DNA of 60,092 nt, taken from contig JABAHL010000016.1 in assembly GCA_019353055.1 (NCBI GenBank), positions 1-60,092 on the forward strand, in the 5' to 3' direction. Position numbers and translations under genes: made by a program. The DNA is from Faucicola osloensis_C. GTDB taxonomy: Bacteria > Pseudomonadota > Gammaproteobacteria > Pseudomonadales > Moraxellaceae. Positions within the stretch are counted from its first letter, which is position 1. Each line of letters opens with the position of its first letter. The notes beneath the pieces are model-generated. The model ran no database searches. It was not told the DNA's origin and saw only the letters and a program-made list of their open reading frames with translations. Below, in pieces: positions 43,229-51,597 of the stretch.

Positions 43229-43843
43229 ATGAATGCTCATCACTTGCGTAAACAGTTACGTCAACAACGTCTACGCTTATCCAAGCGCCACCGTAATCAT
43301 GCCGCTTATCAAGCAAGACGAGTTTTAAATCGACTACAGCATCCTGCTTTAACTGGCAAAAACGTCAAAATCGGGATTTTTGCAGATGCCTTTGGGGAAA
43401 TGCCTACCCAACCACTGATGGATTGGGCAAGACAGCGCGGTTATCGTATTTATTTACCTGTCGTCACTGGCAAAAATCAGCCGCTCGTATTTATCCAATT
43501 TAGCCAAAAAACTTGGCGACAATCTCGCCTAACCAAACACCCACTGGGTATGCGCCAACCTGAGAAAGGAAAAATGCTTAACGTAGCGGCGCTTGATGTA
43601 TTGTTTATGCCGCTAGTGGCAGCGGATAAAATTGGCAATCGTATGGGTATGGGTGGCGGATACTATGACCGCACCTTAGCCAAAGTTAAAAGCAAACCGC
43701 TTAAAATTGGCTGGGCTTATGATTTTCAATTGGTTGACAAACTTGACAGCAATCCTTGGGATATCAAGCTTGATGCCCTTATCACGCCGAGTAAACTATG
43801 GATATTCCGACGCTATTTGATGGAACAAGATGATGGAAAATAA
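43229..43843 (+). CDS. ygfA: 5-formyltetrahydrofolate cyclo-ligase
   Basis: A 204-residue ATP-dependent enzyme converting 5-formyl-THF to 5,10-methenyl-THF (5-FCL, YgfA). N-terminal basic LRKQLRQQRLRLS helix; GIFADAFGEMPTQPLM; the signature GNRMGMGGGYYDRTLA (about 140-155), and IGWAYDFQLVDKL near the end. The length is normal. The start ATG at 43229 is the first in frame; there is no clear ribosome site. It overlaps the following small gene by 14 bases. Confidence 0.92.
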   Translation: MNAHHLRKQLRQQRLRLSKRHRNHAAYQARRVLNRLQHPALTGKNVKIGIFADAFGEMPTQPLMDWARQRGYRIYLPVVTGKNQPLVFIQFSQKTWRQSRLTKHPLGMRQPEKGKMLNVAALDVLFMPLVAADKIGNRMGMGGGYYDRTLAKVKSKPLKIGWAYDFQLVDKLDSNPWDIKLDALITPSKLWIFRRYLMEQDDGK

Positions 43844-44084
43844 TGATAAAACCAATCAACCAACGGTGATTCATCACGCTAATTCCCTAGCTGATAATCA
43901 TACTCAAACCAGCCAAGTCAGTAAAACCTTAGACCAGTTAGGTAGCGAGTTAAGCGGCGAGAAAATTGGCGAATTTACTAATGCAGAAATTGCCAGTGTC
44001 ATGAATCCCGATAGGTTAAATCAACTCTTGATGCAAGCTGATGCCTTTACCCGAGTGAATTCTGAAGACTTGGATGACTTCTAG
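43830..44084 (+). CDS. Small acidic protein of unknown function
   Basis: An 84-residue hydrophilic, Asn/Gln/Asp-rich protein with no recognised domain. It overlaps ygfA by 14 bases; GGAA lies upstream of the second of two ATG codons (43830, 43833). A central SELSGEKIGEFTNAEIASVM part could be helical. The overlap and position between ygfA and a small membrane gene suggest a real, co-translated gene, but I cannot name a function. Confidence 0.55.
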   Translation: MMENNDKTNQPTVIHHANSLADNHTQTSQVSKTLDQLGSELSGEKIGEFTNAEIASVMNPDRLNQLLMQADAFTRVNSEDLDDF

Positions 44085-44114
44085 GCTGTAATGAATCAAT
44101 ATTAGAGTGACTTT

Positions 44115-44417
44115 ATGATTAGTATATTATTGGGATTTTTGGCTTGGTTGTTGCCGCTACTGGGATTAACACAACCTGTTTTGCTGAAGCGTTGGCTAGG
44201 TGAGGCTTGGTTTAGTTTGATAATCTTTGTCAGTATGACAGCTTGCACTTTGACGATTTGGTTTGAGCTTTATGCCCAATACAAGCGTTTAATAATTGAA
44301 GATTATAGCGCCATGCTAGATATTTTTCCTTCAAGCGTCAAATTTGGGCTTTTTTTAATTATCTTGACTCTTATTTTAAATATCTTTTTGCTATGCCGAG
44401 CTAGAAAATTGCCTTAG
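44115..44417 (+). CDS. Small membrane protein of unknown function
   Basis: A 100-residue protein with three hydrophobic segments (about 3-20, 32-52, 75-95) and charged C-terminus RARKLP. A weak GAG site precedes the ATG. No family recognised. It is between a small acidic gene and lon, same strand. Confidence 0.6.
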   Translation: MISILLGFLAWLLPLLGLTQPVLLKRWLGEAWFSLIIFVSMTACTLTIWFELYAQYKRLIIEDYSAMLDIFPSSVKFGLFLIILTLILNIFLLCRARKLP

Positions 44418-44480
44418 CCACCACAGTTTTTAGCCTTTTAAATCCCTTCATATATTCTTTTTTTCCTTTGAATCTCTAGC

Positions 44481-44509
44481 CTTGCAATTTTTTGCATTGA
44501 CGCCATTTA
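44481..44509 (+). promoter_or_regulatory. Candidate heat-shock (sigma-32) promoter for lon
   Basis: CTTGCAA (44481-44487), 13-base spacer, CGCCATTTA (44501-44509) resembles the sigma-32 consensus CTTGAAA-N11-16-CCCCATTTA with two mismatches. lon is a classic heat-shock gene. It lies about 80 bases before the start codon. Confidence 0.45.
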
Positions 44510-44589
44510 TATTTTTAAGTCTATCAGCAAGCCATCATTTGCTCACAAATGGTCAGTTGCTTGTTGTGTTATTTAAGGGGACATAATAT

Positions 44590-47070
44590 ATGCAAGATGA
44601 TGTTTTAATGACAAATCCAGAATCATCTGAGTCGCAAGAATTCACTACGCTACCATTGTTAGCTTTACGTGACGTTGTGGTATATCCACAAATGCAAATT
44701 GCTTTATTTGTGGGTCGTACGCCTTCAGTCAAAGCAATCGAGCTTGCGCAAAATGAATTCGACAATAAAGTATTGGTGGTGGCACAAAAAGATTCACTAT
44801 CTGAAGACATTGATGCCAGTAATCTATTTGAATATGGTACGGTGTGCCGTGTCGTCAATACCATGCCACATGAAAATGACGAAAATTGTATCAAAGTGCT
44901 GATTGAAGGTCTGTACCGTGCCAAATTGGTCGATATCCAAGACACCGATGAGGAAGAAGCAGTATTACTGGCCGATTTTGAAAAAGCGCCTATCACCGTG
45001 AATATGATTGCTAAAACGCAAAAATCGCACAAAGAAGCGTTAGTTTCTTTGTTTAGCAAATATGCGGAAAATCGCCTACGTAACTCACGCGAGTTGATTC
45101 GTGTGGCTGAGCGTATTACCGAACTTGAAGAGTTGGTATATTTCATTGCGACGCGTGTCTCACTTAATTTATCGATTAAACAAAACTTTTTGGAAGTCGA
45201 TGATTTGACGGCGCATATCAAAGCGTTGTCAGACTATTTGATTCAGCAGAGTGCCGAGCACAATATCGAGCAAGAATTACAAGAAGCGGTCCGTCGCCAG
45301 ATGGAAAACAACCAGCGCGAGTATTTCTTAAATGAAAAAATGAAAGCGATAAAATCTGAGCTTTCTGACCTTCATGAAGAACGCGGTGAAAATTATGAAG
45401 ATGATGACATTGCTGAGCTAGAAAAACGCTTAGCGGAAGCTGATTTGCCGGAAGCGGTACGTAAAAAAGCAGAAAATGAGTTTCGTAAACTCAAAACCAT
45501 GCCTGCTGCCTCTTCTGAGTCATCGGTCGTGCGCAACTATGTAGAATGGATTTTAGATACGCCTTGGAACAAAACCAGTGATGTCTCAATCGACCTTAAC
45601 AAAGCCCATGATGTGCTTGACACTGACCATTATGGTTTACAAGATGTGAAAGATCGTATCTTGGAGTTCTTGGCAGTGCAATCTCGCGTGGATACCTTAA
45701 AAGGTCCGATTCTCTGTTTAGTAGGTCCGCCTGGGGTGGGTAAAACTTCTTTGGGTGAATCCATTGCCCGTGCAACAGGTCGTGAGTTTATCCGTATGGC
45801 ATTGGGCGGCGTGCGAGATGAAGCTGAAATTCGTGGGCACCGACGTACCTATATCGGTGCTATGCCAGGTAAAATCGTACAATCACTTTCAAAAGTGGGC
45901 GTGAAAAATCCGCTATTCTTACTCGATGAAATCGATAAAATGGCGCAAGATTTTCGTGGTGACCCTGCTTCAGCACTGCTTGAAGTGTTAGACCCATCGC
46001 AAAATCATAGCTTTAACGATCACTACTTGGATATGGATTTAGACTTATCACAAGTGATGTTTATCTGTACCGCTAATAGTATGGATATCCCACCTGCGCT
46101 ACTTGACCGTATGGAGGTGATTCGTCTGCCCGGCTATACTGAAGATGAAAAAATCAGCATCGCGGATAAATACTTAGTACCAAAAGCCATCAAGCAAAAT
46201 GGCTTAAGTGATACTGAAATTGATATCACCGATGAGGCACTCAAAGCGATTGTACAACGCTATACCCGTGAAGCAGGTGTGCGTAACCTTGAACGTGAAA
46301 TCAACAAAATCGCCCGCAAAGTGGTAAAACAAAACGTTGAATCATCGGGCAAAGACAAAGCGGAAGATAAAACCGCGGCACACAAATTAACGGTCGATAG
46401 TTCAAATGTCGCTGATTACTTGGGTGTGTACCAATTCGATTATGGCTTGGCGGAGCAAGAACCTGAAGTCGGTCGCGTCACAGGTTTGGCTTGGACACAA
46501 GTCGGTGGTGAGCTGTTGACCATTGAAGCGGTTGCGGTGCAAGGTAAAGGTGAACTGAGTTTTACAGGTTCACTAGGCGATGTGATGAAAGAGTCAATTC
46601 GTGCGGCGATGACGGTGGTTCGTGCCCGTGCTGATAGCTTAGGCGTCAGCTATGATAAGCTCAAAGGCACAGATATACACGTGCATATGCCAGAAGGTGC
46701 GACTCCCAAAGACGGTCCATCTGCCGGTATTGCGTTAACGCTTGCGTTAGCCTCTGCGATGACAGGTATTGCCATCCGCCCCGATATTGCCATGACAGGC
46801 GAAGTGACTTTGCGTGGCAAAGTGCTGCGTATCGGTGGCTTGAAAGAAAAACTGCTTGCAGCGCATCGTGGCGGTATCAAACACGTGTTGATTCCAAAAT
46901 CCAATGAGCGTGATTTGATTGATATTCCTGACAATGTCAAACAGGGCTTAAGCATCCAGCCAGTAGAAACGATTGATGAAGTATTTAAAGCGGCGTTGGT
47001 ATCACAGCCTGTGGCGTTAAAACCCAATCAATTGCCAGTCGATGCCAGTGACGTTAGTTTAAAAAGCTAA
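44590..47070 (+). CDS. lon: ATP-dependent protease Lon
   Basis: An 826-residue LonA protease that degrades damaged and regulatory proteins. The N-terminal LON substrate domain (about 20-215, LPLLALRDVVVYPQM), the AAA+ module with Walker A GPPGVGKTSL (about 378-387) and Walker B PLFLLDEIDKM (about 440-450), and the C-terminal protease with catalytic Ser in PKDGPSAGIA (about 700-709) and Lys in GLKEKLLAAHRGGIKHVLIP (about 750). Length and order are normal. AAGGGG stands 9 bases before the ATG; a second ATG seven codons on is possible. A bidirectional terminator follows. Confidence 0.97.
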   Translation: MQDDVLMTNPESSESQEFTTLPLLALRDVVVYPQMQIALFVGRTPSVKAIELAQNEFDNKVLVVAQKDSLSEDIDASNLFEYGTVCRVVNTMPHENDENCIKVLIEGLYRAKLVDIQDTDEEEAVLLADFEKAPITVNMIAKTQKSHKEALVSLFSKYAENRLRNSRELIRVAERITELEELVYFIATRVSLNLSIKQNFLEVDDLTAHIKALSDYLIQQSAEHNIEQELQEAVRRQMENNQREYFLNEKMKAIKSELSDLHEERGENYEDDDIAELEKRLAEADLPEAVRKKAENEFRKLKTMPAASSESSVVRNYVEWILDTPWNKTSDVSIDLNKAHDVLDTDHYGLQDVKDRILEFLAVQSRVDTLKGPILCLVGPPGVGKTSLGESIARATGREFIRMALGGVRDEAEIRGHRRTYIGAMPGKIVQSLSKVGVKNPLFLLDEIDKMAQDFRGDPASALLEVLDPSQNHSFNDHYLDMDLDLSQVMFICTANSMDIPPALLDRMEVIRLPGYTEDEKISIADKYLVPKAIKQNGLSDTEIDITDEALKAIVQRYTREAGVRNLEREINKIARKVVKQNVESSGKDKAEDKTAAHKLTVDSSNVADYLGVYQFDYGLAEQEPEVGRVTGLAWTQVGGELLTIEAVAVQGKGELSFTGSLGDVMKESIRAAMTVVRARADSLGVSYDKLKGTDIHVHMPEGATPKDGPSAGIALTLALASAMTGIAIRPDIAMTGEVTLRGKVLRIGGLKEKLLAAHRGGIKHVLIPKSNERDLIDIPDNVKQGLSIQPVETIDEVFKAALVSQPVALKPNQLPVDASDVSLKS

Positions 47071-47112
47071 GCTGCCACTGAAGTAAAAACTGAAATAAAA
47101 AATAATGAAGTA

Positions 47113-47145
47113 AAAAAAAGCTGAGATTAACTCTCAGCTTTTTTT
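47113..47145. terminator. Bidirectional terminator between lon and ferritin
   Basis: A 14-base-pair stem (47113-47126 with 47132-47145), loop TTAAC, with A and T runs on both sides. It serves lon rightward and ferritin leftward. Confidence 0.9.
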
Positions 47146-47158
47146 ATGCCGGCAAAAA

Positions 47159-47707
47159 TTATTCAACCGATTTTTCACGTGGCAAATCACCTTCTTGAGA
47201 AGCTGATGCCATGTCTTTATCCAACTCATAGAAGCTTTGGTTATCCGCCTTATCTTTTGATGCCAAGGCAAATTTATCACGTAGATTATTGATTAACGCC
47301 TCTTCTTCGATTTGCTCTTTGACAAACCACTGTAAGAAATTAAACGTTGCCCAATCGCGCTCGGCCATGGCTTGGTCCACAAGTGCATAGATTTTTTTTG
47401 AATTTTCTAACTCATGTTGCCAAACGTCTTCAATACAGGTTTCAAGACTGACAGGGTTATCACGCGGTGCGGGAATTGCTTCAATTTTAGCTTCGCCACC
47501 ACGCTCATTGATATAGGCTAAAAATTTGAACATATGGTTACGTTCTTCAGCCGAATGCTTGTAGAAAAAATCTGCAATTCCTGGATAATTATTCACTTCC
47601 GCCCAGCTGCCTAGCGCAATATACGCCTGCGCTTGTGTGGCTTCTTCCATCATTTGCTTGTTTAACGCTTGTTCCATGGTGTCTGAAATACGTTTATCGT
47701 TTGACAT
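47159..47707 (-). CDS. ftnA: Ferritin (FtnA-like)
   Basis: A 182-residue non-haem ferritin. Four-helix bundle: MEEATQAQAYIALGSWAEVN (ligand Glu in the first helix), HSAEERNHMFKFLAYINERGG (ExxH iron site), AMAERDWATFNFLQWFVKEQIEEEALI (further Glu ligands). Ends in an acidic/charged tail. It stores iron in cytoplasmic cages. Ribosome site GAGGA 8 bases upstream. A promoter is visible at 47743-47772. Confidence 0.9.
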   Translation of the reverse strand: MSNDKRISDTMEQALNKQMMEEATQAQAYIALGSWAEVNNYPGIADFFYKHSAEERNHMFKFLAYINERGGEAKIEAIPAPRDNPVSLETCIEDVWQHELENSKKIYALVDQAMAERDWATFNFLQWFVKEQIEEEALINNLRDKFALASKDKADNQSFYELDKDMASASQEGDLPREKSVE

Positions 47708-47742
47708 GTTATTTTCCTCTGATGATTTTTTTTGTGGCTAAT

Positions 47743-47772
47743 TTTATAAGATGGCTAATCTTGACTAGACAA
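47743..47772 (-). promoter_or_regulatory. Candidate promoter for ferritin
   Basis: Coding strand TTGTCT (47772-47767), 18-base spacer, TATAAA (47748-47743). No Fur box was recognised by eye. Confidence 0.45.
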
Positions 47773-47975
47773 CGTTATCGCCTGATTGGCTACCAAGATT
47801 GGCTATTTGGCTATATAGTTGTTAAGGATAAAATAGAGCACTACCAATACTATTGCCGTTGGTTGGCGTTAATTGCATTAGTAATGACGCTCACAGTATA
47901 GATAAAAAGCTGGCAATAAACAGGATTTTTTACTCAATTTAGCTGAAAGATACACAAGCCTTTAACATAAAAACA

Positions 47976-48002
47976 CGGGGTAAAACGCGCAAGGTTACCC
48001 CG
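47976..48002 (-). terminator. Terminator after the MFS gene
   Basis: CGGGGTAA (47976-47983) pairs with TTACCCCG (47995-48002); leftward the transcript continues UGUUUUUAUG. It lies 12 bases after the MFS stop. Confidence 0.7.
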
Positions 48003-48014
48003 AATTTTTCCTCG

Positions 48015-49301
48015 CTATTCAATCGCTTTGTTTTGCGTTGCCAACCAACTAAACACACAATTCAGCGCCATTAAAATCGTTAAAAACCCCATCGATAGTG
48101 TCCAAGTATGACTCAAGTCTTTAAGCCATCCTGTCACAATCGGACCGGTTATCGCGATGCTATAACCCACGGTTTGTGCCATTCCCGACAGTTCAGCGGC
48201 TTGTTGACTATTCTTTGATTTTAAGGTAAAAATCATCATACATAGGGTGAAAATCACCCCACATCCAAAGCCTGATGCAATACTCCAAACCCATACCCAG
48301 CCTTGCAGGGGCAAAAACCCAAAGCCAAATACGCCTACCAAGTTTCCCACTGCGGCAAGTAACGCTAACGTGCGTAAATTCCACTGACTAGAGACCCATT
48401 TGGTCAACAGTAAAATCGAAGGAAAAGCGACCAATTGAAACACCATGCCCACGTTGCCTGCTTGCGCTTTGCTCAGCCCTTTATCAATGAGTAACGACGG
48501 TAAAAAACTGGCGAGCGTATAATAAAGTAGTGATTGCAAACCCATAAACGCACTAATCCACCACGCCATCGGGATTTTCCAGACTGATTTTCGGCTTGGT
48601 TGTCCTGCTTCGGCAACCGCTTGATTAATGACTTGAGCATCATTGGTGCTAATTTTTTGCCGAATCCGCAAATGGGCGACTATTAGCCAAGCCGCTACCG
48701 CTGCCACGGATACCCAGCCCCATACCCCCAGTGCAAATTGCCAGTTGGACAAGCTGACAAGCCACATCGCAATGCCTGACGCAAAGCCAGCAAACACCGA
48801 CAAAAACATCGAATAGCTTCCCATCACAAGCCCAATGTGATTGGGGGTGTATTCCTTGATGACGGCCGGGATTAACACATTGCCGAGTGAAATCGCCAAC
48901 GATAGCAGCACTGTGCCCGCTAGCAAAAACCCTAATTGCGGATGCGCCACTCGCACAAAGATACCGATGGCAAGCAAACTGGTTGCCAAAATCATGGTGT
49001 TTTCCAAGCCAATACGCCGTGACAGCATAGGCGCAACAAACGAACTCGATGCAAATGCCATGACAGGAATCGTACCAATCAAACCAATAGTTTTGGTCGT
49101 TAACCCCAAATCCTGCTGAACCAGTTTTGCTACCGCACCAAACCCAATAATAGGCGCGCGCATATTGATAGCCAATAATAAAATCGCAAGGACTACCGTG
49201 ACAATTAATGCCTTGGTCGGGGCAGTCGCTACCGACATCTGAGACGCGTTAGCAGCAGGGTGAATGTTTGACTGGCTCGATTGCGACGCTGAGAATTTCA
49301 T
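48015..49301 (-). CDS. MFS transporter, CynX/NimT type
   Basis: A 428-residue transporter with 12 transmembrane segments and a ~30-residue hydrophilic N-terminus. RAPIIGFGAVAKLVQQDLGL (about 48-67) is the CynX/NimT hallmark; MLSRRIGLENTMI near 93 is the loop 2-3 motif. CynX is linked to cyanate, NimT to 2-nitroimidazole; this substrate is unknown. It is flanked by ferritin and hisC without obvious operon partners. Confidence 0.88.
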   Translation of the reverse strand: MKFSASQSSQSNIHPAANASQMSVATAPTKALIVTVVLAILLLAINMRAPIIGFGAVAKLVQQDLGLTTKTIGLIGTIPVMAFASSSFVAPMLSRRIGLENTMILATSLLAIGIFVRVAHPQLGFLLAGTVLLSLAISLGNVLIPAVIKEYTPNHIGLVMGSYSMFLSVFAGFASGIAMWLVSLSNWQFALGVWGWVSVAAVAAWLIVAHLRIRQKISTNDAQVINQAVAEAGQPSRKSVWKIPMAWWISAFMGLQSLLYYTLASFLPSLLIDKGLSKAQAGNVGMVFQLVAFPSILLLTKWVSSQWNLRTLALLAAVGNLVGVFGFGFLPLQGWVWVWSIASGFGCGVIFTLCMMIFTLKSKNSQQAAELSGMAQTVGYSIAITGPIVTGWLKDLSHTWTLSMGFLTILMALNCVFSWLATQNKAIE

Positions 49302-49664
49302 ACATCTTCCAAAATTTTAACTAGGTAACTTATTATCAAGGATGATTTAATAAGCTTATTTTCATGGGCTTAGTTTAGCGGGCTTGAGTTAAAAGGTTAT
49401 CTTTTAACACATTCGTCAAGCCAGCGCACGATTTATTCACATAACGGCTAAAAATTCACTGCCTATCCGTCTTGCTCAACCGTTAGCCCAAATTTTATGA
49501 TATCAGTGGGCTGCGGTAGATAAATTTTCAACCAATTTATGCTACTATGTATTGTTTGTGCCAGCCTTTGGCGCATTGGTTTGGTAACTTGATTTGGTAA
49601 ATTGACTTAGCAAATTGACTGGCCACATTGATTTAACACATTGATTATCTTGTAAGGATTTGTC
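49302..49664. other. hisC upstream region
   Basis: 363 bases between the divergent MFS and hisC genes. The right end holds six degenerate 13-bp repeats (49573-49650). No gene or clear hairpin seen in the rest. Confidence 0.5.
49573..49650 (+). repeat. Six 13-bp degenerate tandem repeats before hisC
   Basis: Units begin at 49573, 49586, 49599, 49612, 49625 and 49638: GCATTGGTTTGGT, AACTTGATTTGGT, AAATTGACTTAGC, AAATTGACTGGCC, ACATTGATTTAAC, ACATTGATTATCT. The TTG core at fixed phase is shared by all six. The array ends 14 bases before the hisC start codon. Confidence 0.8.
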
Positions 49665-50792
49665 ATGGTGGATACGCTTACTTCAAACGCAGATGCAACG
49701 CCCGAAATTAACACTCGACTGTGGAGTACCTTGATTCGCAACCTAACGCCCTATACACCGGGTGAACAGCCCAAGCATGACAATCTGTGTAAGCTTAATA
49801 CCAATGAAAATCCTTTCCCCCCCTCCCCCAAAGTCGCTGAAGCCATCGCACAAGTTTTGCTCAATCAAGCCGATCATTTAAAGCGCTACCCCGCCCCAGA
49901 ATCTGATGAACTCCGTGCGGTAATGGCTCAAGTTTACCAGGTAGCCCCCAATCAAATTTTTGTCGGTAATGGCTCTGATGAAGTTTTGGCGCATATTTTT
50001 GCTTGTTTTTTTGTCAAAGACCGTTCGGTATTAACCCCTGATATTGGTTATAGTTTTTATCCTGTGTATGCCGATACTTTCCATGTGGATTTGGTGACCA
50101 TTGCGCTCAAAGCCGATTTTAGCATTGATGTTGATGACTATCGCCGCCCTTGCAGTGGCATTATTATTGCCAATCCCAATGCGCCAACTGGGGTGCTTTT
50201 GCCGCTGGCGGATATCGAAAAACTCCTACAAGAACATCGCAATGCAGTGATTGTGATTGATGAAGCGTATATTGATTTTGCAGACACACCCAATGCCTCT
50301 GCGGTCAGTTTGATTGATAAATATGATAACTTAGTGGTAACCCAAACCTTTTCAAAGTCTCGCTCATTAGCAGGGCTGCGTGTCGGCATGGCGTTTGCCA
50401 ATCACTCACTGATTGAAGCGTTAAATCGGTATAAAAATAGTTTTAACAGCTATCCCCTAGATCGTCTTGCCCAAGCAGGCGCAGTTGCTAGCTTACAAGA
50501 TAACGATTATTTTGTTGCCTGCAACCAAAAAGTCATCGCACTACGCCATGATGTTACGCAAGCTTTGACCCAATTAGGCTTTACTGTCTTGCCTTCACAA
50601 GCCAACTTTGTGTTTGCCAAACCACCTGCTTCGATGGGGGAAACCATACAGCTATTTGAAAAACTGCGGACGCAAGGGGTGATTGTTCGTCATTTTAACA
50701 AGCCAAAAATTAGCAGTTATTTGCGTATTACCATCGGCAATGCCGAGCAAAATCAACGTTTAATTGACTCATTAATATCATTGGTTCAATAA
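49665..50792 (+). CDS. hisC: Histidinol-phosphate aminotransferase HisC
   Basis: A 375-residue PLP aminotransferase of fold type I, HisC family, which makes histidinol phosphate. Features: CKLNTNENPFPPSP near 41-54, IFVGNGSDEVLAHIF near 100-114, ANPNAPTGVLLP near 170-181, VIDEAYIDFAD near 198-208, and the PLP lysine in TFSKSRSLAGLRVG near 227-240. AAGGA lies 8 bases upstream of the ATG. A C7 run then C5 (49817-49829) lies in the early coding sequence. Confidence 0.93.
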   Translation: MVDTLTSNADATPEINTRLWSTLIRNLTPYTPGEQPKHDNLCKLNTNENPFPPSPKVAEAIAQVLLNQADHLKRYPAPESDELRAVMAQVYQVAPNQIFVGNGSDEVLAHIFACFFVKDRSVLTPDIGYSFYPVYADTFHVDLVTIALKADFSIDVDDYRRPCSGIIIANPNAPTGVLLPLADIEKLLQEHRNAVIVIDEAYIDFADTPNASAVSLIDKYDNLVVTQTFSKSRSLAGLRVGMAFANHSLIEALNRYKNSFNSYPLDRLAQAGAVASLQDNDYFVACNQKVIALRHDVTQALTQLGFTVLPSQANFVFAKPPASMGETIQLFEKLRTQGVIVRHFNKPKISSYLRITIGNAEQNQRLIDSLISLVQ

Positions 50793-50798
50793 TTAATT

Positions 50799-51341
50799 AT
50801 GAATGTAAAAGATTTTGAAACGTGTTTGAATCAACTTAATGCTGTGCGTAATGACATGACGTTATTAGAGAATTATCGTTTTCAGCAAGAGTCAAATGAA
50901 AGTAAGCAGGCAGAACGTTTAGCTTTAAATATTGCCATGTATAACGACTTTAAATTATCAGATTACTCAATAGCTAAGTTTTTATTTCACCAAGAACTGA
51001 TGTGGCGAAAAGATAAAAATTATTATAATAATGCTCAAGATGATGTTGATAATTTGTACTTTTCTGCTTGGTTATTAACGCATTATCAAAATATTGAAAA
51101 TATCTTTGATTTTTATGAATTAAAATTTATTGATTTTGATAGCCAATGCGGTGTGGATAGTGAATTTATTTATTGCTATGGCATTAAAGCAATCAAAGAT
51201 TATTTAAAAAAAACGCATCATTCAAAATCTCATGCTTTAACAGAGTTTCTTAATGAAGATATAGAGTCCTATTCAGACGAAGAAATTAACGCGTGGCGAG
51301 CTTGGAAAAAAGATTATTTTCATGGTTATGAGTACCAGTAA
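50799..51341 (+). CDS. Unknown 180-residue protein
   Basis: No family recognised. The protein is hydrophilic, acidic, rich in Tyr, Asn and Asp (QNIENIFDFYELKFIDFDSQ, EEINAWRAWKKDYFHGYEYQ), probably helical and cytoplasmic. Its coding sequence is more AT-rich than hisC or pabB. It begins 6 bases after hisC and its stop overlaps the next ATG by one base (TAATG), so it is probably part of the hisC transcript. It could be an immunity-type or other accessory protein; nothing confirms that. Confidence 0.68.
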   Translation: MNVKDFETCLNQLNAVRNDMTLLENYRFQQESNESKQAERLALNIAMYNDFKLSDYSIAKFLFHQELMWRKDKNYYNNAQDDVDNLYFSAWLLTHYQNIENIFDFYELKFIDFDSQCGVDSEFIYCYGIKAIKDYLKKTHHSKSHALTEFLNEDIESYSDEEINAWRAWKKDYFHGYEYQ

Positions 51342-51595
51342 TGACTGCTGATCAACTCATACAATTTTATTTAAAATGCCAAAATATCGAAACAGGCGAG
51401 GTGGTGACTTATCGCTTTGCTCATCAAGCAAAGTTATTGGCATTTAGCCAGCAACTGGGTCGCAAAAAACTGGCGATTGTGGATACCCATATCGCCTTTT
51501 ATGATATTGACCTAGTGTTTAATCCATTTGAGGGCGGAAGCTTGCCCATCAGTGCAGCTGAACTCAATACCGCACTTGATGGCAAGTTGTTGTAA
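51341..51595 (+). CDS. Unknown 84-residue protein
   Basis: A short soluble protein (YRFAHQAKLLAFSQQLGRKKLAIVDTHIAFYDIDLVF) with a likely alpha/beta fold. Its start overlaps the stop of the preceding gene (TAATG), so it is translationally linked. Its stop lies two bases from the stop of the convergent pabB. No family recognised. Confidence 0.6.
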   Translation: MTADQLIQFYLKCQNIETGEVVTYRFAHQAKLLAFSQQLGRKKLAIVDTHIAFYDIDLVFNPFEGGSLPISAAELNTALDGKLL

Positions 51596-51597
51596 CT

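Larger units (their letters stand above)
47708..48014. other. Intergenic region between ferritin and MFS transporter
   Basis: About 300 bases. Left part carries the ferritin promoter; right part a terminator for the MFS gene. A 47-codon open frame from TTG 47761 (rightward) ending with a hydrophobic tail is too weak to call. Confidence 0.45.

Noticed and set aside
44553..45221. 222-codon open frame opposite the start of lon
   Set aside because: It runs antisense over the conserved Lon N-terminal domain, has Ser-rich shadow composition and no ribosome site.
47635..47901. 88-codon + strand frame overlapping the ferritin start
   Set aside because: Its first third is antisense to ferritin and the start is not credible; only a weak 47-codon tail lies in free space.
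49573..49650. CRISPR array
   Set aside because: The units are only 13 bp, degenerate and contiguous without spacers.
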